Shown here: one piece after another, positions 27,278 to 36,579 of the stretch
Layout of the letters: each line of letters opens with the position of its first letter
Position numbering within the stretch: the stretch's first letter is position 1
Made by a program: the position numbers and the translations under genes
Notes under the pieces: generated by a model
The model's database searches: none
The model's input: the letters and a program-made list of their open reading frames with translations, nothing else
What the model was told of the DNA's origin: nothing
Source: Streptomyces sp. CBMA156
GTDB lineage: Bacteria; Actinomycetota; Actinomycetes; Streptomycetales; Streptomycetaceae
DNA length: 64,000 nt
Direction: 5' to 3'
NCBI RefSeq assembly: GCF_014596515.1
Contig: NZ_MSJQ01000249.1
Coordinates: 25,377 to 89,376, forward strand

Positions 27278-29050
27278 ATGCGTAGGTCCCGTACCGTCGC
27301 CCTGACCGCCGCGGCCGCTGCCGTGGTCCTGGTCGTGACCGGCTGCACCAGTTCGTCGAAGAGCGGAGGGTCCTCCTCGGCCTCCGGTGACGCCGCGGGC
27401 GGCTCCGGCGCCAACGCCGCCACCAAGGGCGTCGTCAACGCCTCGGACAAGAAGGGCGGGACGGTGACCTTCGAGATGAAGGGCACCCCGGACTCGCTCG
27501 ACCCGGGCAACACGTACTACGCGTACATCTACAACTTCTCGCGCCTGTACGCCCGTCCGCTGACCACCTTCAACCCGGCGCCGGGCGAGGAGGGCAACAA
27601 GCTCGTCCCCGACCTCGCCGAGTCGATGGGCCAGCCCAGCGCGGACGGCCTGACCTGGACGTACAAGCTGCGCAAGGGCCTGAAGTACGACGACGGCACC
27701 CCGATCAGCTCGAAGGACGTCAAGTACGCCGTCGAGCGCTCGAACTACGCGCTGGACGTGAACTCCAACGGCCCGGTCTACTTCCACGACCTGCTGGTGG
27801 ACAACGCCACGCCGTACGCCGGTCCGTACAAGGACAAGGAGGGCGGCCTCAACTCGATCGAGACGCCCGACGACACCACGGTCGTCTTCCACCTGAAGCA
27901 CCCCTTCGCCGACTTCGACTACCTGGTCAGCGCCCCGCAGACCGCGCCGGTCCCGCAGGCCAAGGACACCGGCTCGGAGTACGTGAAGCACATCGCGTCC
28001 TCGGGCTCCTACAAGTTCGAGTCCTACGAGGACGGCAAGCAGGCCGTCCTGGTGCCGAACACCAACTGGGACCCGAGCACCGACCCGATCCGCAAGCAGC
28101 TCGCGGACAAGCTCCTGCTCAAGTTCAACATCGACCAGGCCACCATCGACAAGGACCTGCTGGCCGGCAACGCCCAGGTCGACCTGGTGGGCGGCGGCGT
28201 CGACCCGCAGACCCAGGCGCAGATCCTCCAGAACCCGAAGCTGAAGGCCAGCACCGACAACGCCTACGGCGGCCGCCTGGTCTACATGGCGATCAACTCC
28301 AAGCTCGCGCCGTTCGACAACGTCGAGTGCCGCAAGGCCGTCCAGTACGCGATCGACAAGGTCTCGGTGCAGACCGCGGTCGGCGGCCCGATCCGCGGCC
28401 AGATCGCCAACACGGTGCTCCCGCCGGACATCGCGGGCCACCAGGACTTCAACACGTACGAGACCAAGGACAACAAGGGCGACGAGGCCAAGGCCAAGCA
28501 GGCCCTGAAGGCCTGCGGCAAGGAGGGCGGCATCAACACCGTCCTCTCGGCCCGCACCGAGCGCGCCACCGAGGTCGCCGCGGCCACCTCGATCCAGGCC
28601 GCGCTGAAGAAGGTCGGCATCAACGCCGAGATCCAGCAGTACCCGCAGGGCAAGTACCTCCAGGACAGCGCCGGCTCGCCGCAGTTCGCCGCCGAGCACA
28701 ACATCGGCCTGATGATGATGCAGTGGGGCGCCGACTGGCCGACCGGCTACGGCTTCCTCCAGCAGATCGTCGACGGCCGCACGATCAAGCCGTCCGGCAA
28801 CAACAACCTCGCCCAGCTGGACGACCCGGCGGTCAACAAGCTGATCGACGACGCCGCGATCAACCCGGACAAGACGGCCCGCGAGAAGATCTACAGCGAG
28901 ATCGACAAGAAGGTCATGGACCAGGCAGTCTACGTCCCGCTGACCTACTTCAAGGTCTTCCTGTACCGCCCGGACAACGCCACCAACATGGTCTCCACCT
29001 CGGCGTTCTCGGGTGAGTACGACTACCTGAACATCGGCACCACCAAGTAA
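27278..29050 (+). CDS. Peptide-binding lipoprotein (DppA/OppA type, SBP family 5)
   Basis: 590-aa extracellular solute-binding protein. Lipobox V-T-G-C at about residue 23-26, then a Ser/Gly-rich linker and the SBP_bac_5 fold (LAESMGQPSADGLTWTYKLR, DGTPISSKDVKYAVERSNY). It captures peptides and delivers them to the permeases on either side. ATG 27278 is chosen; AGGGG is 12 bases upstream, so spacing is long. Full length, no defects seen. Confidence 0.92.
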   Translation: MRRSRTVALTAAAAAVVLVVTGCTSSSKSGGSSSASGDAAGGSGANAATKGVVNASDKKGGTVTFEMKGTPDSLDPGNTYYAYIYNFSRLYARPLTTFNPAPGEEGNKLVPDLAESMGQPSADGLTWTYKLRKGLKYDDGTPISSKDVKYAVERSNYALDVNSNGPVYFHDLLVDNATPYAGPYKDKEGGLNSIETPDDTTVVFHLKHPFADFDYLVSAPQTAPVPQAKDTGSEYVKHIASSGSYKFESYEDGKQAVLVPNTNWDPSTDPIRKQLADKLLLKFNIDQATIDKDLLAGNAQVDLVGGGVDPQTQAQILQNPKLKASTDNAYGGRLVYMAINSKLAPFDNVECRKAVQYAIDKVSVQTAVGGPIRGQIANTVLPPDIAGHQDFNTYETKDNKGDEAKAKQALKACGKEGGINTVLSARTERATEVAAATSIQAALKKVGINAEIQQYPQGKYLQDSAGSPQFAAEHNIGLMMMQWGADWPTGYGFLQQIVDGRTIKPSGNNNLAQLDDPAVNKLIDDAAINPDKTAREKIYSEIDKKVMDQAVYVPLTYFKVFLYRPDNATNMVSTSAFSGEYDYLNIGTTK

Positions 29051-29148
29051 GAGCCTGGCTCCGCATCCCTGAAGGCAGGTGAAGGCAGCGGCGCCCGCCG
29101 CCGTCCGGTAGACCCCGGACGGCGGCGGGCCGCCGGAGCCGCCCAACT

Positions 29149-30159
29149 GTGTTTGCCTACATCATCCGCAGGATCATCGCGGCGGCGATACTGCTGCTGG
29201 TCGTCAGCGCTGTCACCTTCGCGATCTTCTTCCTGCTCCCGCGCCTCGCCGGAGAGACGGCCGACCAACTGGCCGCCCAGTACATCGGGAAGAACCCCTC
29301 ACCCGACGCGATCGCCGCGGTCAAGAAGAACCTCGGCCTCGACCAGCCGCTGTACTCCCAGTACTGGAACTTCCTCAAGGGACTGGTCAGCGGCGCCGAG
29401 TACAACTTCGGGCCCGAACCGGCCACCTGCCACGTGCCCTGCTTCGGCTACTCCTTCAAGAACCACCTTGAGGTCTGGCCCGAGCTGACCAAGCGCATCC
29501 CGACCACCATGTCGCTCGCCGCCGGCGCGGCCGTGCTCTGGCTGGTCTCCGGCGTCGCCACCGGCGTCGTCTCCGCCCTCAAGCCGCGCTCGATCTTCGA
29601 CCGGCTCTCCATGGGCGTCGCGCTCGCCGGCGTCTCGCTGCCGGTCTTCTTCACCGGCGCGCTGCTGCTCACGGTGTTCAGCTACGAGTGGCCGATCCTG
29701 GACAACCTGCACTACGTCGACTTCACCGAGAACCCGCTGATGTGGGCCCGCAACCTGATCCTGCCCTGGATCTCGCTGGCCTTCCTCTACTCCGCGCTCT
29801 ACGCCCGGCTCACCCGCGCCGGAATGCTGGAGACCATGAGCGAGGACTACATCCGCACCGCCCGGGCCAAGGGCCTGGCCGAGCACAAGGTCGTCACCCG
29901 GCACGGGCTGCGCGCCGCGCTCACCCCGATCGTCACCATCTTCGGCATGGACCTCGGGCTGCTGCTCGGCGGCGCGCTGATCACCGAGCAGGTCTTCTCG
30001 CTCCAGGGCGTCGGCCAGTTCGCCGTCCAGGCGATCGCCGACAACGACCTGCCCAAGATCCTCGGCGTCACCCTGCTCGCCGCCTTCTTCATCGTCGCCT
30101 GCAACCTCGTGGTCGACCTCCTGTACGCCCTCGTCGACCCCCGCGTGAGGCTCTCGTGA
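29149..30159 (+). CDS. Peptide ABC transporter permease (DppB/OppB type)
   Basis: 336-aa inner-membrane subunit starting MFAYIIRRIIAAAILLLVVS, the DppB opening helix. EAA loop EDYIRTARAKGLAEHKVVTR, C-terminal DLLYALVDPRVRL. It starts at GTG 29149, preceded by a GC-rich hairpin region (CCGTCCGG...CCGGACGG) after the binding-protein gene, probably an intercistronic stem that keeps the binding-protein mRNA in excess. Overlaps the next gene by GTGA. Confidence 0.92.
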   Translation: MFAYIIRRIIAAAILLLVVSAVTFAIFFLLPRLAGETADQLAAQYIGKNPSPDAIAAVKKNLGLDQPLYSQYWNFLKGLVSGAEYNFGPEPATCHVPCFGYSFKNHLEVWPELTKRIPTTMSLAAGAAVLWLVSGVATGVVSALKPRSIFDRLSMGVALAGVSLPVFFTGALLLTVFSYEWPILDNLHYVDFTENPLMWARNLILPWISLAFLYSALYARLTRAGMLETMSEDYIRTARAKGLAEHKVVTRHGLRAALTPIVTIFGMDLGLLLGGALITEQVFSLQGVGQFAVQAIADNDLPKILGVTLLAAFFIVACNLVVDLLYALVDPRVRLS

Positions 30160-31226
30160 CCGAGCTCAAGAAGACCACGGCGGACGCCGCGCAGACCCCG
30201 CCCGGCGATCCCTTCCTCTCGGTCCGGGACCTGCGGATCCACTTCGACACCGACGACGGCCTGGTCCGCTCGGTGGACGGGGTCAGCTTCGACCTGCACA
30301 AGGGACGCACCCTCGGCATCGTCGGCGAGTCCGGCTCCGGCAAGTCCGTCACCTCGCTGGGCATCATGGGCCTGCACCGCTCCAAGCGGGCCCGGATCAG
30401 CGGCGAGATCCGGCTGAACGGCGAGGACCTGATCGCGGCCGGCCCGGACCGGGTGCGCCGGCTGCGCGGCCGGGAACTGGCGATGATCTTCCAGGACCCG
30501 CTGACCGCGATGCACCCGTACTACACGGTGGGGCAGCAGATCGTCGAGGCGTACTGGGTGCACCACCCCCAGGCCTCCAAGAAGCAGGCCAGGGCCAGGG
30601 CGGTCGAGATGCTCGACCGGGTCGGCATCCCGCAGCCCGACCGCCGGGTGGACGACTTCCCGCACCAGTTCTCCGGCGGCATGCGCCAGCGCGCGATGAT
30701 CGCCATGGCGCTGGTCAACGACCCCTCGCTGCTGATCGCCGACGAGCCCACCACCGCCCTGGACGTCACCGTCCAGGCGCAGATCCTGGACCTCATCCGC
30801 GACCTCCAGCAGGAGTTCGGCTCCGCCGTCATCATCATCACCCACGACCTCGGGGTGGTCGCCGAGCTGGCCGACGACATCCTGGTCATGTACGGCGGCA
30901 AGTGCATCGAGCGTGGACCGGCCGAGACCCTCTTCGACGCGCCCGAACACCCGTACACCTGGGGCCTGCTGGGCTCGATGCCGCGACTGGACCGGGAACT
31001 CCAGGACCGGCTGGTGCCGGTCAGGGGCACCCCGCCCAGCCTGATCAACGTGCCGTCCGGCTGCGCCTTCCACCCGCGCTGCCCGTACGCCGCCCTCACC
31101 GAGGGGCGCTCCACGAGCGAGGTCCCGGTGCTGGCCGAGGCCGCGCCCGGGCACTTCGCGGCCTGCCACCTGGCGGCCGGCGAACGGCACCGCATCTTCG
31201 CCGAAGAGATCGCGCCCCGGCTGTGA
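30156..31226 (+). CDS. Peptide ABC transporter ATPase (DppD/OppD type)
   Basis: 356-aa ATPase. Walker A GESGSGKS, signature FSGGMRQRAMIAMAL, Walker B LLIADEPTTALD, H-loop ITHDLGVV. The C-terminal oligopeptide/dipeptide domain has the Cys-rich PSGCAFHPRCPYA that binds an Fe-S cluster in some family members. The start GTG overlaps the dppB stop by four bases. Works as a heterodimer with the following ATPase. Confidence 0.93.
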   Translation: MTELKKTTADAAQTPPGDPFLSVRDLRIHFDTDDGLVRSVDGVSFDLHKGRTLGIVGESGSGKSVTSLGIMGLHRSKRARISGEIRLNGEDLIAAGPDRVRRLRGRELAMIFQDPLTAMHPYYTVGQQIVEAYWVHHPQASKKQARARAVEMLDRVGIPQPDRRVDDFPHQFSGGMRQRAMIAMALVNDPSLLIADEPTTALDVTVQAQILDLIRDLQQEFGSAVIIITHDLGVVAELADDILVMYGGKCIERGPAETLFDAPEHPYTWGLLGSMPRLDRELQDRLVPVRGTPPSLINVPSGCAFHPRCPYAALTEGRSTSEVPVLAEAAPGHFAACHLAAGERHRIFAEEIAPRL

Positions 31227-31260
31227 GCCCGGCCTCGTACCACCTTTCTGGAGAGAACCG

Positions 31261-32307
31261 ATGACGGACACTCAGACGACCGGGACCCCGTCGCCGGCAC
31301 CCGCCCCCGGCCGCGAGCCGCTGCTGAAGGTGACCGGCCTGACCCGGCACTTCCCGATCCGCAGCGGGCTGCTGCGCCGCCAGACCGGCGCGGTGCGGGC
31401 CGTCGACGGCATCGACTTCACGGTCAACGCCGGCGAGACGCTGGGCGTCGTGGGCGAGTCCGGCTGCGGCAAGTCGACCATGGGCCGACTGGTCACCCGG
31501 CTCGACGAACCCACCGGCGGGGCCATCGAGTTCGAGGGCACCGACATCACCCACCTGAGCGTCGGGGCGATGCGGCCGCTGCGCCGCGACATCCAGATGA
31601 TCTTCCAGGACCCGTACTCCTCGCTGAACCCCCGGCACACCGTCGGCACCATCGTCGGCGCGCCGTTCAAGCTCCAGAACGCGGTGCCCGCGGGCGGCCT
31701 CAAGAAGGCCGTCCAGGAACTGCTGGAACTGTGCGGACTCAGCCCCGAGCACTACAACCGCTACCCGCACGAGTTCTCCGGCGGCCAGCGCCAGCGCATC
31801 GGCATCGCCCGCGCGCTCGCGCTCAAGCCGAAGATGATCGTCGCGGACGAGCCGGTCTCCGCGCTGGACGTCTCGATCCAGGCGCAGGTGGTCAACCTGC
31901 TGGACGACCTCCAGCAGGAACTCGGGCTGACCTACCTGATCATCGCGCACGACCTCTCGGTGGTCCGGCACGTCTCGGACCGGGTCGCGGTGATGTACCT
32001 CGGCAAGATCGTGGAGATCGCCGACCGGGACGCGCTCTACCGCAGCCCGATGCACCCGTACACCAACGCGCTGATGTCCGCGGTGCCCGTCCCCGACCCG
32101 CGCCGGCGCCACAGCGGGGGCCGCGAGCGCATCCTGCTCAAGGGCGACGTCCCCTCGCCGATCAACCCGCCCAGCGGCTGCCGCTTCCGCACCCGGTGCT
32201 GGAAGGCGCAGGACGTGTGCGCGAGCCAGGAGCCGCCGCTGGTGGCGCTGGAGTCGGGGCACCAGGTGGCGTGTCACTTCCCTGAGCGGAGCGAGGGGAA
32301 CGACTAG
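31261..32307 (+). CDS. Peptide ABC transporter ATPase (DppF/OppF type)
   Basis: 348-aa partner ATPase: Walker A GESGCGKST, signature EFSGGQRQRIGIARAL, Walker B MIVADEPVSALD, H-loop AHDLSVV, C-terminal PSGCRFRTRCWKA. It starts at ATG 31261, 34 bp after dppD with GGAGAG upstream. The last codons and stop lie in a 32-bp unit that is repeated immediately downstream (32284-32348). A strong terminator follows at 32403. Confidence 0.93.
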   Translation: MTDTQTTGTPSPAPAPGREPLLKVTGLTRHFPIRSGLLRRQTGAVRAVDGIDFTVNAGETLGVVGESGCGKSTMGRLVTRLDEPTGGAIEFEGTDITHLSVGAMRPLRRDIQMIFQDPYSSLNPRHTVGTIVGAPFKLQNAVPAGGLKKAVQELLELCGLSPEHYNRYPHEFSGGQRQRIGIARALALKPKMIVADEPVSALDVSIQAQVVNLLDDLQQELGLTYLIIAHDLSVVRHVSDRVAVMYLGKIVEIADRDALYRSPMHPYTNALMSAVPVPDPRRRHSGGRERILLKGDVPSPINPPSGCRFRTRCWKAQDVCASQEPPLVALESGHQVACHFPERSEGND

Positions 32308-32348
32308 CGCAGCCCGGAGCGGAGCGAGGGGAACGACTAGCGCAGCCC
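32284..32348 (+). repeat. Tandem 32-bp duplication across the dppF stop codon
   Basis: Copy 1 (32284-32315) holds the last seven codons and TAG; copy 2 (32317-32348) repeats it exactly, one base later. A second, unrelated stop-spanning duplication occurs at gatB (60928-60993). Confidence 0.9.
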
Positions 32349-32402
32349 CGAGAACGCGCCGGCCGGCGCTGCCGCGTCCTGACCGCCGGGGCTCGTACGA
32401 GA

Positions 32403-32440
32403 GAGGCCGCCCACCCCGGGTTTCCGGGGCGGGCGGCCTC
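32403..32440. terminator. Strong terminator between importer operon and acyltransferase
   Basis: GAGGCCGCCCACCCCGG and CCGGGGCGGGCGGCCTC pair around GTTT with one bulge, followed by TTCGTCGTCC. It is convergent and serves both strands. Confidence 0.85.
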
Positions 32441-32472
32441 TTCGTCGTCCCTGCCGTCGTCGGCGTCGCGGG

Positions 32473-33873
32473 TCAGGCGCTGCCGACCGGTACCGGCGTC
32501 GCCTCCCGGGCCGCCGCCGGCTCCGGTGCGCGCGGGCCGGGAGGGGCGGCGGCAGCCGGGCCGTCGTGCAGCGGGGCAGCCGGGAAGCGGCGGTTCAGCG
32601 CCTTGACCGCCTTGCGGCCGAGGTTCTGGAACGGGATCTCGACCAGCCGGTAGGCGAGGTAGCTGAGCAGCAGCAGCGCGGCCGTGAAGGCGACGAACTG
32701 GACGCTGCGGCCCTGCCAGGACTCGAACGGCTTACGGTCCTCCAGCAGCCACTCCATCCCGTGGATGACCGGGTTGTGCAGCAGGTACAGCGAGTAGCTG
32801 ATCGTCCCGAGCCAGGACAGCCAGCGCGGGAACCGCCGCCGGCGCAGCAGCATGCCGACCGCGAACACCGCCCAGGCGGCCAGGTAAGCGAAGGAGAACG
32901 CCTTCCAGGACTCGCTCCAGGTGTGCCACAGGGCCTGGTCGCGGTTGTACATGTAGCCGGACACCACGCCCGAGGTCAGCACGAAGGCGCAGCAGAGCAG
33001 GGCCGGGACCTTGTCGATCTGGCCGTGCTCCAGCCGGTACAGCACCGTGCCGGCGAACATCGTTGCGAAGATGATCAGGGTCTCGAAGGCGGCGGCCCGG
33101 CTGTTCAGCAGGATCAGCACCAGGCCCAGCCCGCCGATCATGGAGCCGCCCCAACGGGTCAGGTCGGCCCGGCCGGTGAAGATGCAGACCATCGCCGCGA
33201 CCACCACGATCCCGGCGGCCAGCACCAGGTGCCGGATGGCCGGCAGCCCGCTGCCGGTGATGGTGCTGAGCGGCAGCCAGGCGCCGAGGACGAGCGCGGC
33301 GGCGGCGAAGCCGATCGAGATCGGGGCGCTCTGCCGGTGCCAGCCGCGGACGAACAGGGCCGTCACGAAGTAGTAGAAGATCATCTCGTAGGTGAGCGTC
33401 CACATCACCCCGATGACGTTGGTGACGCCCATCATGTCCTGGACCATCAGCCCGTTGCCCGCCAGCGTGAGCAGCGGGTGGTCGAACACCCAGCCCTGGA
33501 TCACCGTGTGGCTGCGCGGCAGGATCAGCAGGCTCAGCACCACGGTGACGATGACCACCGGGTAGATCCGGAAGAACCGGCCGGCCCAGAACGCCCGCAC
33601 ATCGCCGCGCCGTTCCAGCGAGGCCGGGATGATGTACCCGCTGACCAGGAAGAACAGCATCACGCCGAAGATGCCGGGGTCGAGGTAGCGCGGCACGTGG
33701 TTGGCGTGCAGCCAGACGAACGGCAGGGCCAGGTGGTAGACCGCCACCGAGAGCGCGGCTATGCCACGCAGGGCATCGAGCCAGCCGAGTCTCGACGAGG
33801 CGACGGCGGCTCCGGTGCCCGCCGCTGCGGGGGGGCCCGAGCGGCGTCGGGTCGCACGTTCGATGAGCTTCAC
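32473..33873 (-). CDS. Acyltransferase family 3 (OafA-like) membrane protein
   Basis: 466-aa integral membrane O-acyltransferase. LDALRGIAALSVAVYHLALP carries the family R-x-x-A...H motif in helix 1; FFLVSGYIIPASLERRG, then about ten helices; a Pro/Ala-rich tail. Such proteins acetylate polysaccharides, peptidoglycan or small molecules, moving acyl groups across the membrane. GTG 33873 is the most likely start but has no clear ribosome site. It lies just downstream of the two cell-wall-type secreted proteins; a functional link is only suggested by proximity. Confidence 0.85.
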   Translation of the reverse strand: MKLIERATRRRSGPPAAAGTGAAVASSRLGWLDALRGIAALSVAVYHLALPFVWLHANHVPRYLDPGIFGVMLFFLVSGYIIPASLERRGDVRAFWAGRFFRIYPVVIVTVVLSLLILPRSHTVIQGWVFDHPLLTLAGNGLMVQDMMGVTNVIGVMWTLTYEMIFYYFVTALFVRGWHRQSAPISIGFAAAALVLGAWLPLSTITGSGLPAIRHLVLAAGIVVVAAMVCIFTGRADLTRWGGSMIGGLGLVLILLNSRAAAFETLIIFATMFAGTVLYRLEHGQIDKVPALLCCAFVLTSGVVSGYMYNRDQALWHTWSESWKAFSFAYLAAWAVFAVGMLLRRRRFPRWLSWLGTISYSLYLLHNPVIHGMEWLLEDRKPFESWQGRSVQFVAFTAALLLLSYLAYRLVEIPFQNLGRKAVKALNRRFPAAPLHDGPAAAAPPGPRAPEPAAAREATPVPVGSA

Positions 33874-34043
33874 AGACGGGAGGCTACCGGAACGCGTACG
33901 TGCAGTACGGGCGGCGGTCCGGCGCTCCGACCCCGAGCAGTGGCCCTGCCGTGTCGGCAGCAGCCAGAACCCGAGCACGAGGGTGTCGGCCCTGATCGAC
34001 GCGTCGTGCCGGTGCCGCCTTGGAAGGGACGGCGTAGTCGGCA

Positions 34044-34756
34044 GTGGGCCGCGCCGGCCGATGGGGTCGGCCGGCGCGGTGGGGTGTTGGTGTGGTGGGG
34101 GTTTCAGCGGCTGGTTCCGCCGAGTCCGGAGGGGCCCTGCCAGGTGCCGTTGTTGACCCAGTCGTTGGCGAGGCTGCCGTAGGTGTCGATGAAGGCGACG
34201 TGGGTGCCGGCGGCGTCGGTGGCGATGGAGGAGCCGGGGCGGGCTTGGCCGCCGATGCCTGCGGGGCCCTGCCAGGTGCCGTTGTTGACCCAGTCGTTGG
34301 CGACGTTGCCGTTGGGGTCGATGAAGAAGATGTGGTCGCCGTTGGCGTTGAAGGCGAGGGGGGAGTCGTTGCGGGCTTGGCCGCCGAGTCCGGAGGGGCC
34401 CTGCCAGGTGCCGTTGTTGACCCAGTCGTTGGCGAGATTGCCGTTGTTGTCGACGAAGGCGACGAGGGTGCCGGCGGCGTTGGTGGTGAGGGAGGAGCCG
34501 GGGCGGGCCTTGCCGCCGATGGGGGAGGGGCCCTGCCAGACGCCGTTGCTGACCCAGTCGTTCATCACGTTGCCGTCGGGGTCGATGAAGAAGGCGTGGT
34601 CGGCGTTGGCGTTGAGGACCACGGGGGAGTCGCTGCGGGCCTTGCCGCCGAGTCCGGAGGGGCCCTGCCAGGCGCCGTTGCTGACCCAGTCGTTCATCAC
34701 GTTGCCGCTGGGGTCGACGAACGCGACGTGGCCGGCATTGGCATCCATCGACACCG
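34044..34756 (-). repeat. 713-bp direct repeat, copy 1 (five-repeat module plus terminator)
   Basis: Spans the terminator stem CCGCGCCGGCCGA/TCGGCCGGCGCGG (34049-34079) and the 3' third of the SpoIID-domain gene. It matches 35867-36579 at a constant offset of 1823 bp. I find only two differences, at 34409 and 34417, both changing amino acids (blade 3, N to S and T to A). It probably reflects recent duplication or gene conversion. Confidence 0.95.
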
Positions 34757-35849
34757 TGCCGAGGCTGGACGACCCGCCGGAGGATCCGCCGGACGTCGCC
34801 CCGAGCGAGACACCGGGGTAGTAGACGCCGAGTATCGACTGCCAGGACTGGCCGGCGAGGGCACAGTTCTGGGACCCCCACTGGCTGAGCGTGTTCGGGT
34901 ACCTGGACAAGCCGGAGCCACAGGACTCCGAGGTGTTCCCGGTGAGCGTCGCCTGGTAGGAGGCCTGGAAGATCGAGCCGTTCTTGGTCATGGCGGTGTT
35001 CCAGGTCGACTGCACCGCGGAGCTGGTGGAAGCGGTCGCCCGACCGGGCACGTAGCGCTGGTAGTTGATCGAATCGTCGACGTTGTAGCAGGTTCCGCTG
35101 TGGGAACCACCGCGCCAGTTGTTGATCCAGTACCACGCGTAGGTCTTGGCTGCCATCGCGCCTGCCTGAAGTGAGGCAGGCTGCCAGGAGGGGACCCATT
35201 CGCTGGGCAGTACGTCCTGGACGTACGACTGGAACGGCACGTTGTACACGCCGATCTCGGTGCCCGCCACCGGGGCACCGGTGCTGGTGTGCTGCGCGTA
35301 CTCCAGTACTCGAATGGTGGAGGGCGGGGTTGAATCGGACGAGTAGCCTCCGCAGTTGCCGGACGTAGCCGGTGCCACAGCGATTCGGGGAGCGAGCGGG
35401 GTGCTTGGCGGCGTGATCTGATCACTGGCCGACTGGGCCCGGCTCGTCAGCCGCACGTTCAGCGAATCGCCCGTGTTCGCCGGGGTCACGCCGGTAAGTC
35501 GGTACGTGCCGAATTTCGGAGCCGTCACCGTGATCGTCACGGCCTTGCCGGCCGGATCCGGGTAGTCGAACTTGAATCCGCCCGAGTGGTCGGTGTGGCC
35601 GACGAGAGTGCCGTCCACCTCAATGCGCGCGCCGGGGACGGCGGGCATCGAGGCGGCAGGGGTGATCACTCCGTCGGACATCCGATCCGCGCGGGCATCG
35701 GTCACGGTCCCTGACATGCTGATCGAGAGTGGTGGCGAGCCGTCCGGCAAGGGGGACGCAGCTGCCGTGCCTGCAGCGGCACAGCATACGGCCGCCATGG
35801 CCGTGACACCGCTGAGCGTCAGACGTAGACCACCACGGATGACAGACAA
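34104..35849 (-). CDS. Secreted SpoIID-domain protein with five C-terminal propeller-like repeats
   Basis: 581 aa. Signal peptide to about residue 32 (GTAAASPLP). It is followed by a carboxypeptidase-regulatory-like beta domain (IEVDGTLVGHTDHSGGFKFD) and a SpoIID domain (about 175-360) with YVQDVLPSEWVPSWQPASL and AGAMAAKTYAWYWINNW; SpoIID proteins cleave or bind denuded glycan strands of peptidoglycan. A Ser/Gly linker then leads to five repeats of about 42 residues of the form AFFIDPDGNVMNDWVSNG-x-WQGP, resembling lectin-type beta-propeller blades. The same module ends the neighbouring NlpC/P60 protein. Likely role: remodelling or recognising cell wall outside the cell. The sugar target is unknown. 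Confidence 0.8.
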   Translation of the reverse strand: MSVIRGGLRLTLSGVTAMAAVCCAAAGTAAASPLPDGSPPLSISMSGTVTDARADRMSDGVITPAASMPAVPGARIEVDGTLVGHTDHSGGFKFDYPDPAGKAVTITVTAPKFGTYRLTGVTPANTGDSLNVRLTSRAQSASDQITPPSTPLAPRIAVAPATSGNCGGYSSDSTPPSTIRVLEYAQHTSTGAPVAGTEIGVYNVPFQSYVQDVLPSEWVPSWQPASLQAGAMAAKTYAWYWINNWRGGSHSGTCYNVDDSINYQRYVPGRATASTSSAVQSTWNTAMTKNGSIFQASYQATLTGNTSESCGSGLSRYPNTLSQWGSQNCALAGQSWQSILGVYYPGVSLGATSGGSSGGSSSLGTVSMDANAGHVAFVDPSGNVMNDWVSNGAWQGPSGLGGKARSDSPVVLNANADHAFFIDPDGNVMNDWVSNGVWQGPSPIGGKARPGSSLTTNAAGTLVAFVDNNGNLANDWVNNGTWQGPSGLGGQARNDSPLAFNANGDHIFFIDPNGNVANDWVNNGTWQGPAGIGGQARPGSSIATDAAGTHVAFIDTYGSLANDWVNNGTWQGPSGLGGTSR

Positions 35850-35866
35850 TTTCGGCTCCTCAATCT

Positions 35867-36579
35867 GTGGGCCGCGCCGGCCGATGGGGTCGGCCGGCGC
35901 GGTGGGGTGTTGGTGTGGTGGGGGTTTCAGCGGCTGGTTCCGCCGAGTCCGGAGGGGCCCTGCCAGGTGCCGTTGTTGACCCAGTCGTTGGCGAGGCTGC
36001 CGTAGGTGTCGATGAAGGCGACGTGGGTGCCGGCGGCGTCGGTGGCGATGGAGGAGCCGGGGCGGGCTTGGCCGCCGATGCCTGCGGGGCCCTGCCAGGT
36101 GCCGTTGTTGACCCAGTCGTTGGCGACGTTGCCGTTGGGGTCGATGAAGAAGATGTGGTCGCCGTTGGCGTTGAAGGCGAGGGGGGAGTCGTTGCGGGCT
36201 TGGCCGCCGAGTCCGGAGGGGCCCTGCCAGGCGCCGTTGCTGACCCAGTCGTTGGCGAGATTGCCGTTGTTGTCGACGAAGGCGACGAGGGTGCCGGCGG
36301 CGTTGGTGGTGAGGGAGGAGCCGGGGCGGGCCTTGCCGCCGATGGGGGAGGGGCCCTGCCAGACGCCGTTGCTGACCCAGTCGTTCATCACGTTGCCGTC
36401 GGGGTCGATGAAGAAGGCGTGGTCGGCGTTGGCGTTGAGGACCACGGGGGAGTCGCTGCGGGCCTTGCCGCCGAGTCCGGAGGGGCCCTGCCAGGCGCCG
36501 TTGCTGACCCAGTCGTTCATCACGTTGCCGCTGGGGTCGACGAACGCGACGTGGCCGGCATTGGCATCCATCGACACCG
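35867..36579 (-). repeat. 713-bp direct repeat, copy 2
   Basis: Second copy of the module, including the same terminator stem (35872-35902). It forms the 3' end of the NlpC/P60 gene and the gap before the SpoIID gene. The two differences from copy 1 are at 36232 and 36240. Confidence 0.95.

Noticed and set aside
30521..31300. Minus-strand frame across the dppD/dppF junction
   Set aside because: Ser/Arg-rich complement frame of two ATPase genes with full motif sets.
32473..35199. Single 908-residue minus-strand frame across the acyltransferase and the SpoIID gene
   Set aside because: Only the last 466 residues (from GTG 33873) look like protein; the front half is Arg/Gln/Pro-rich antisense-frame text across the repeat module of the SpoIID gene.
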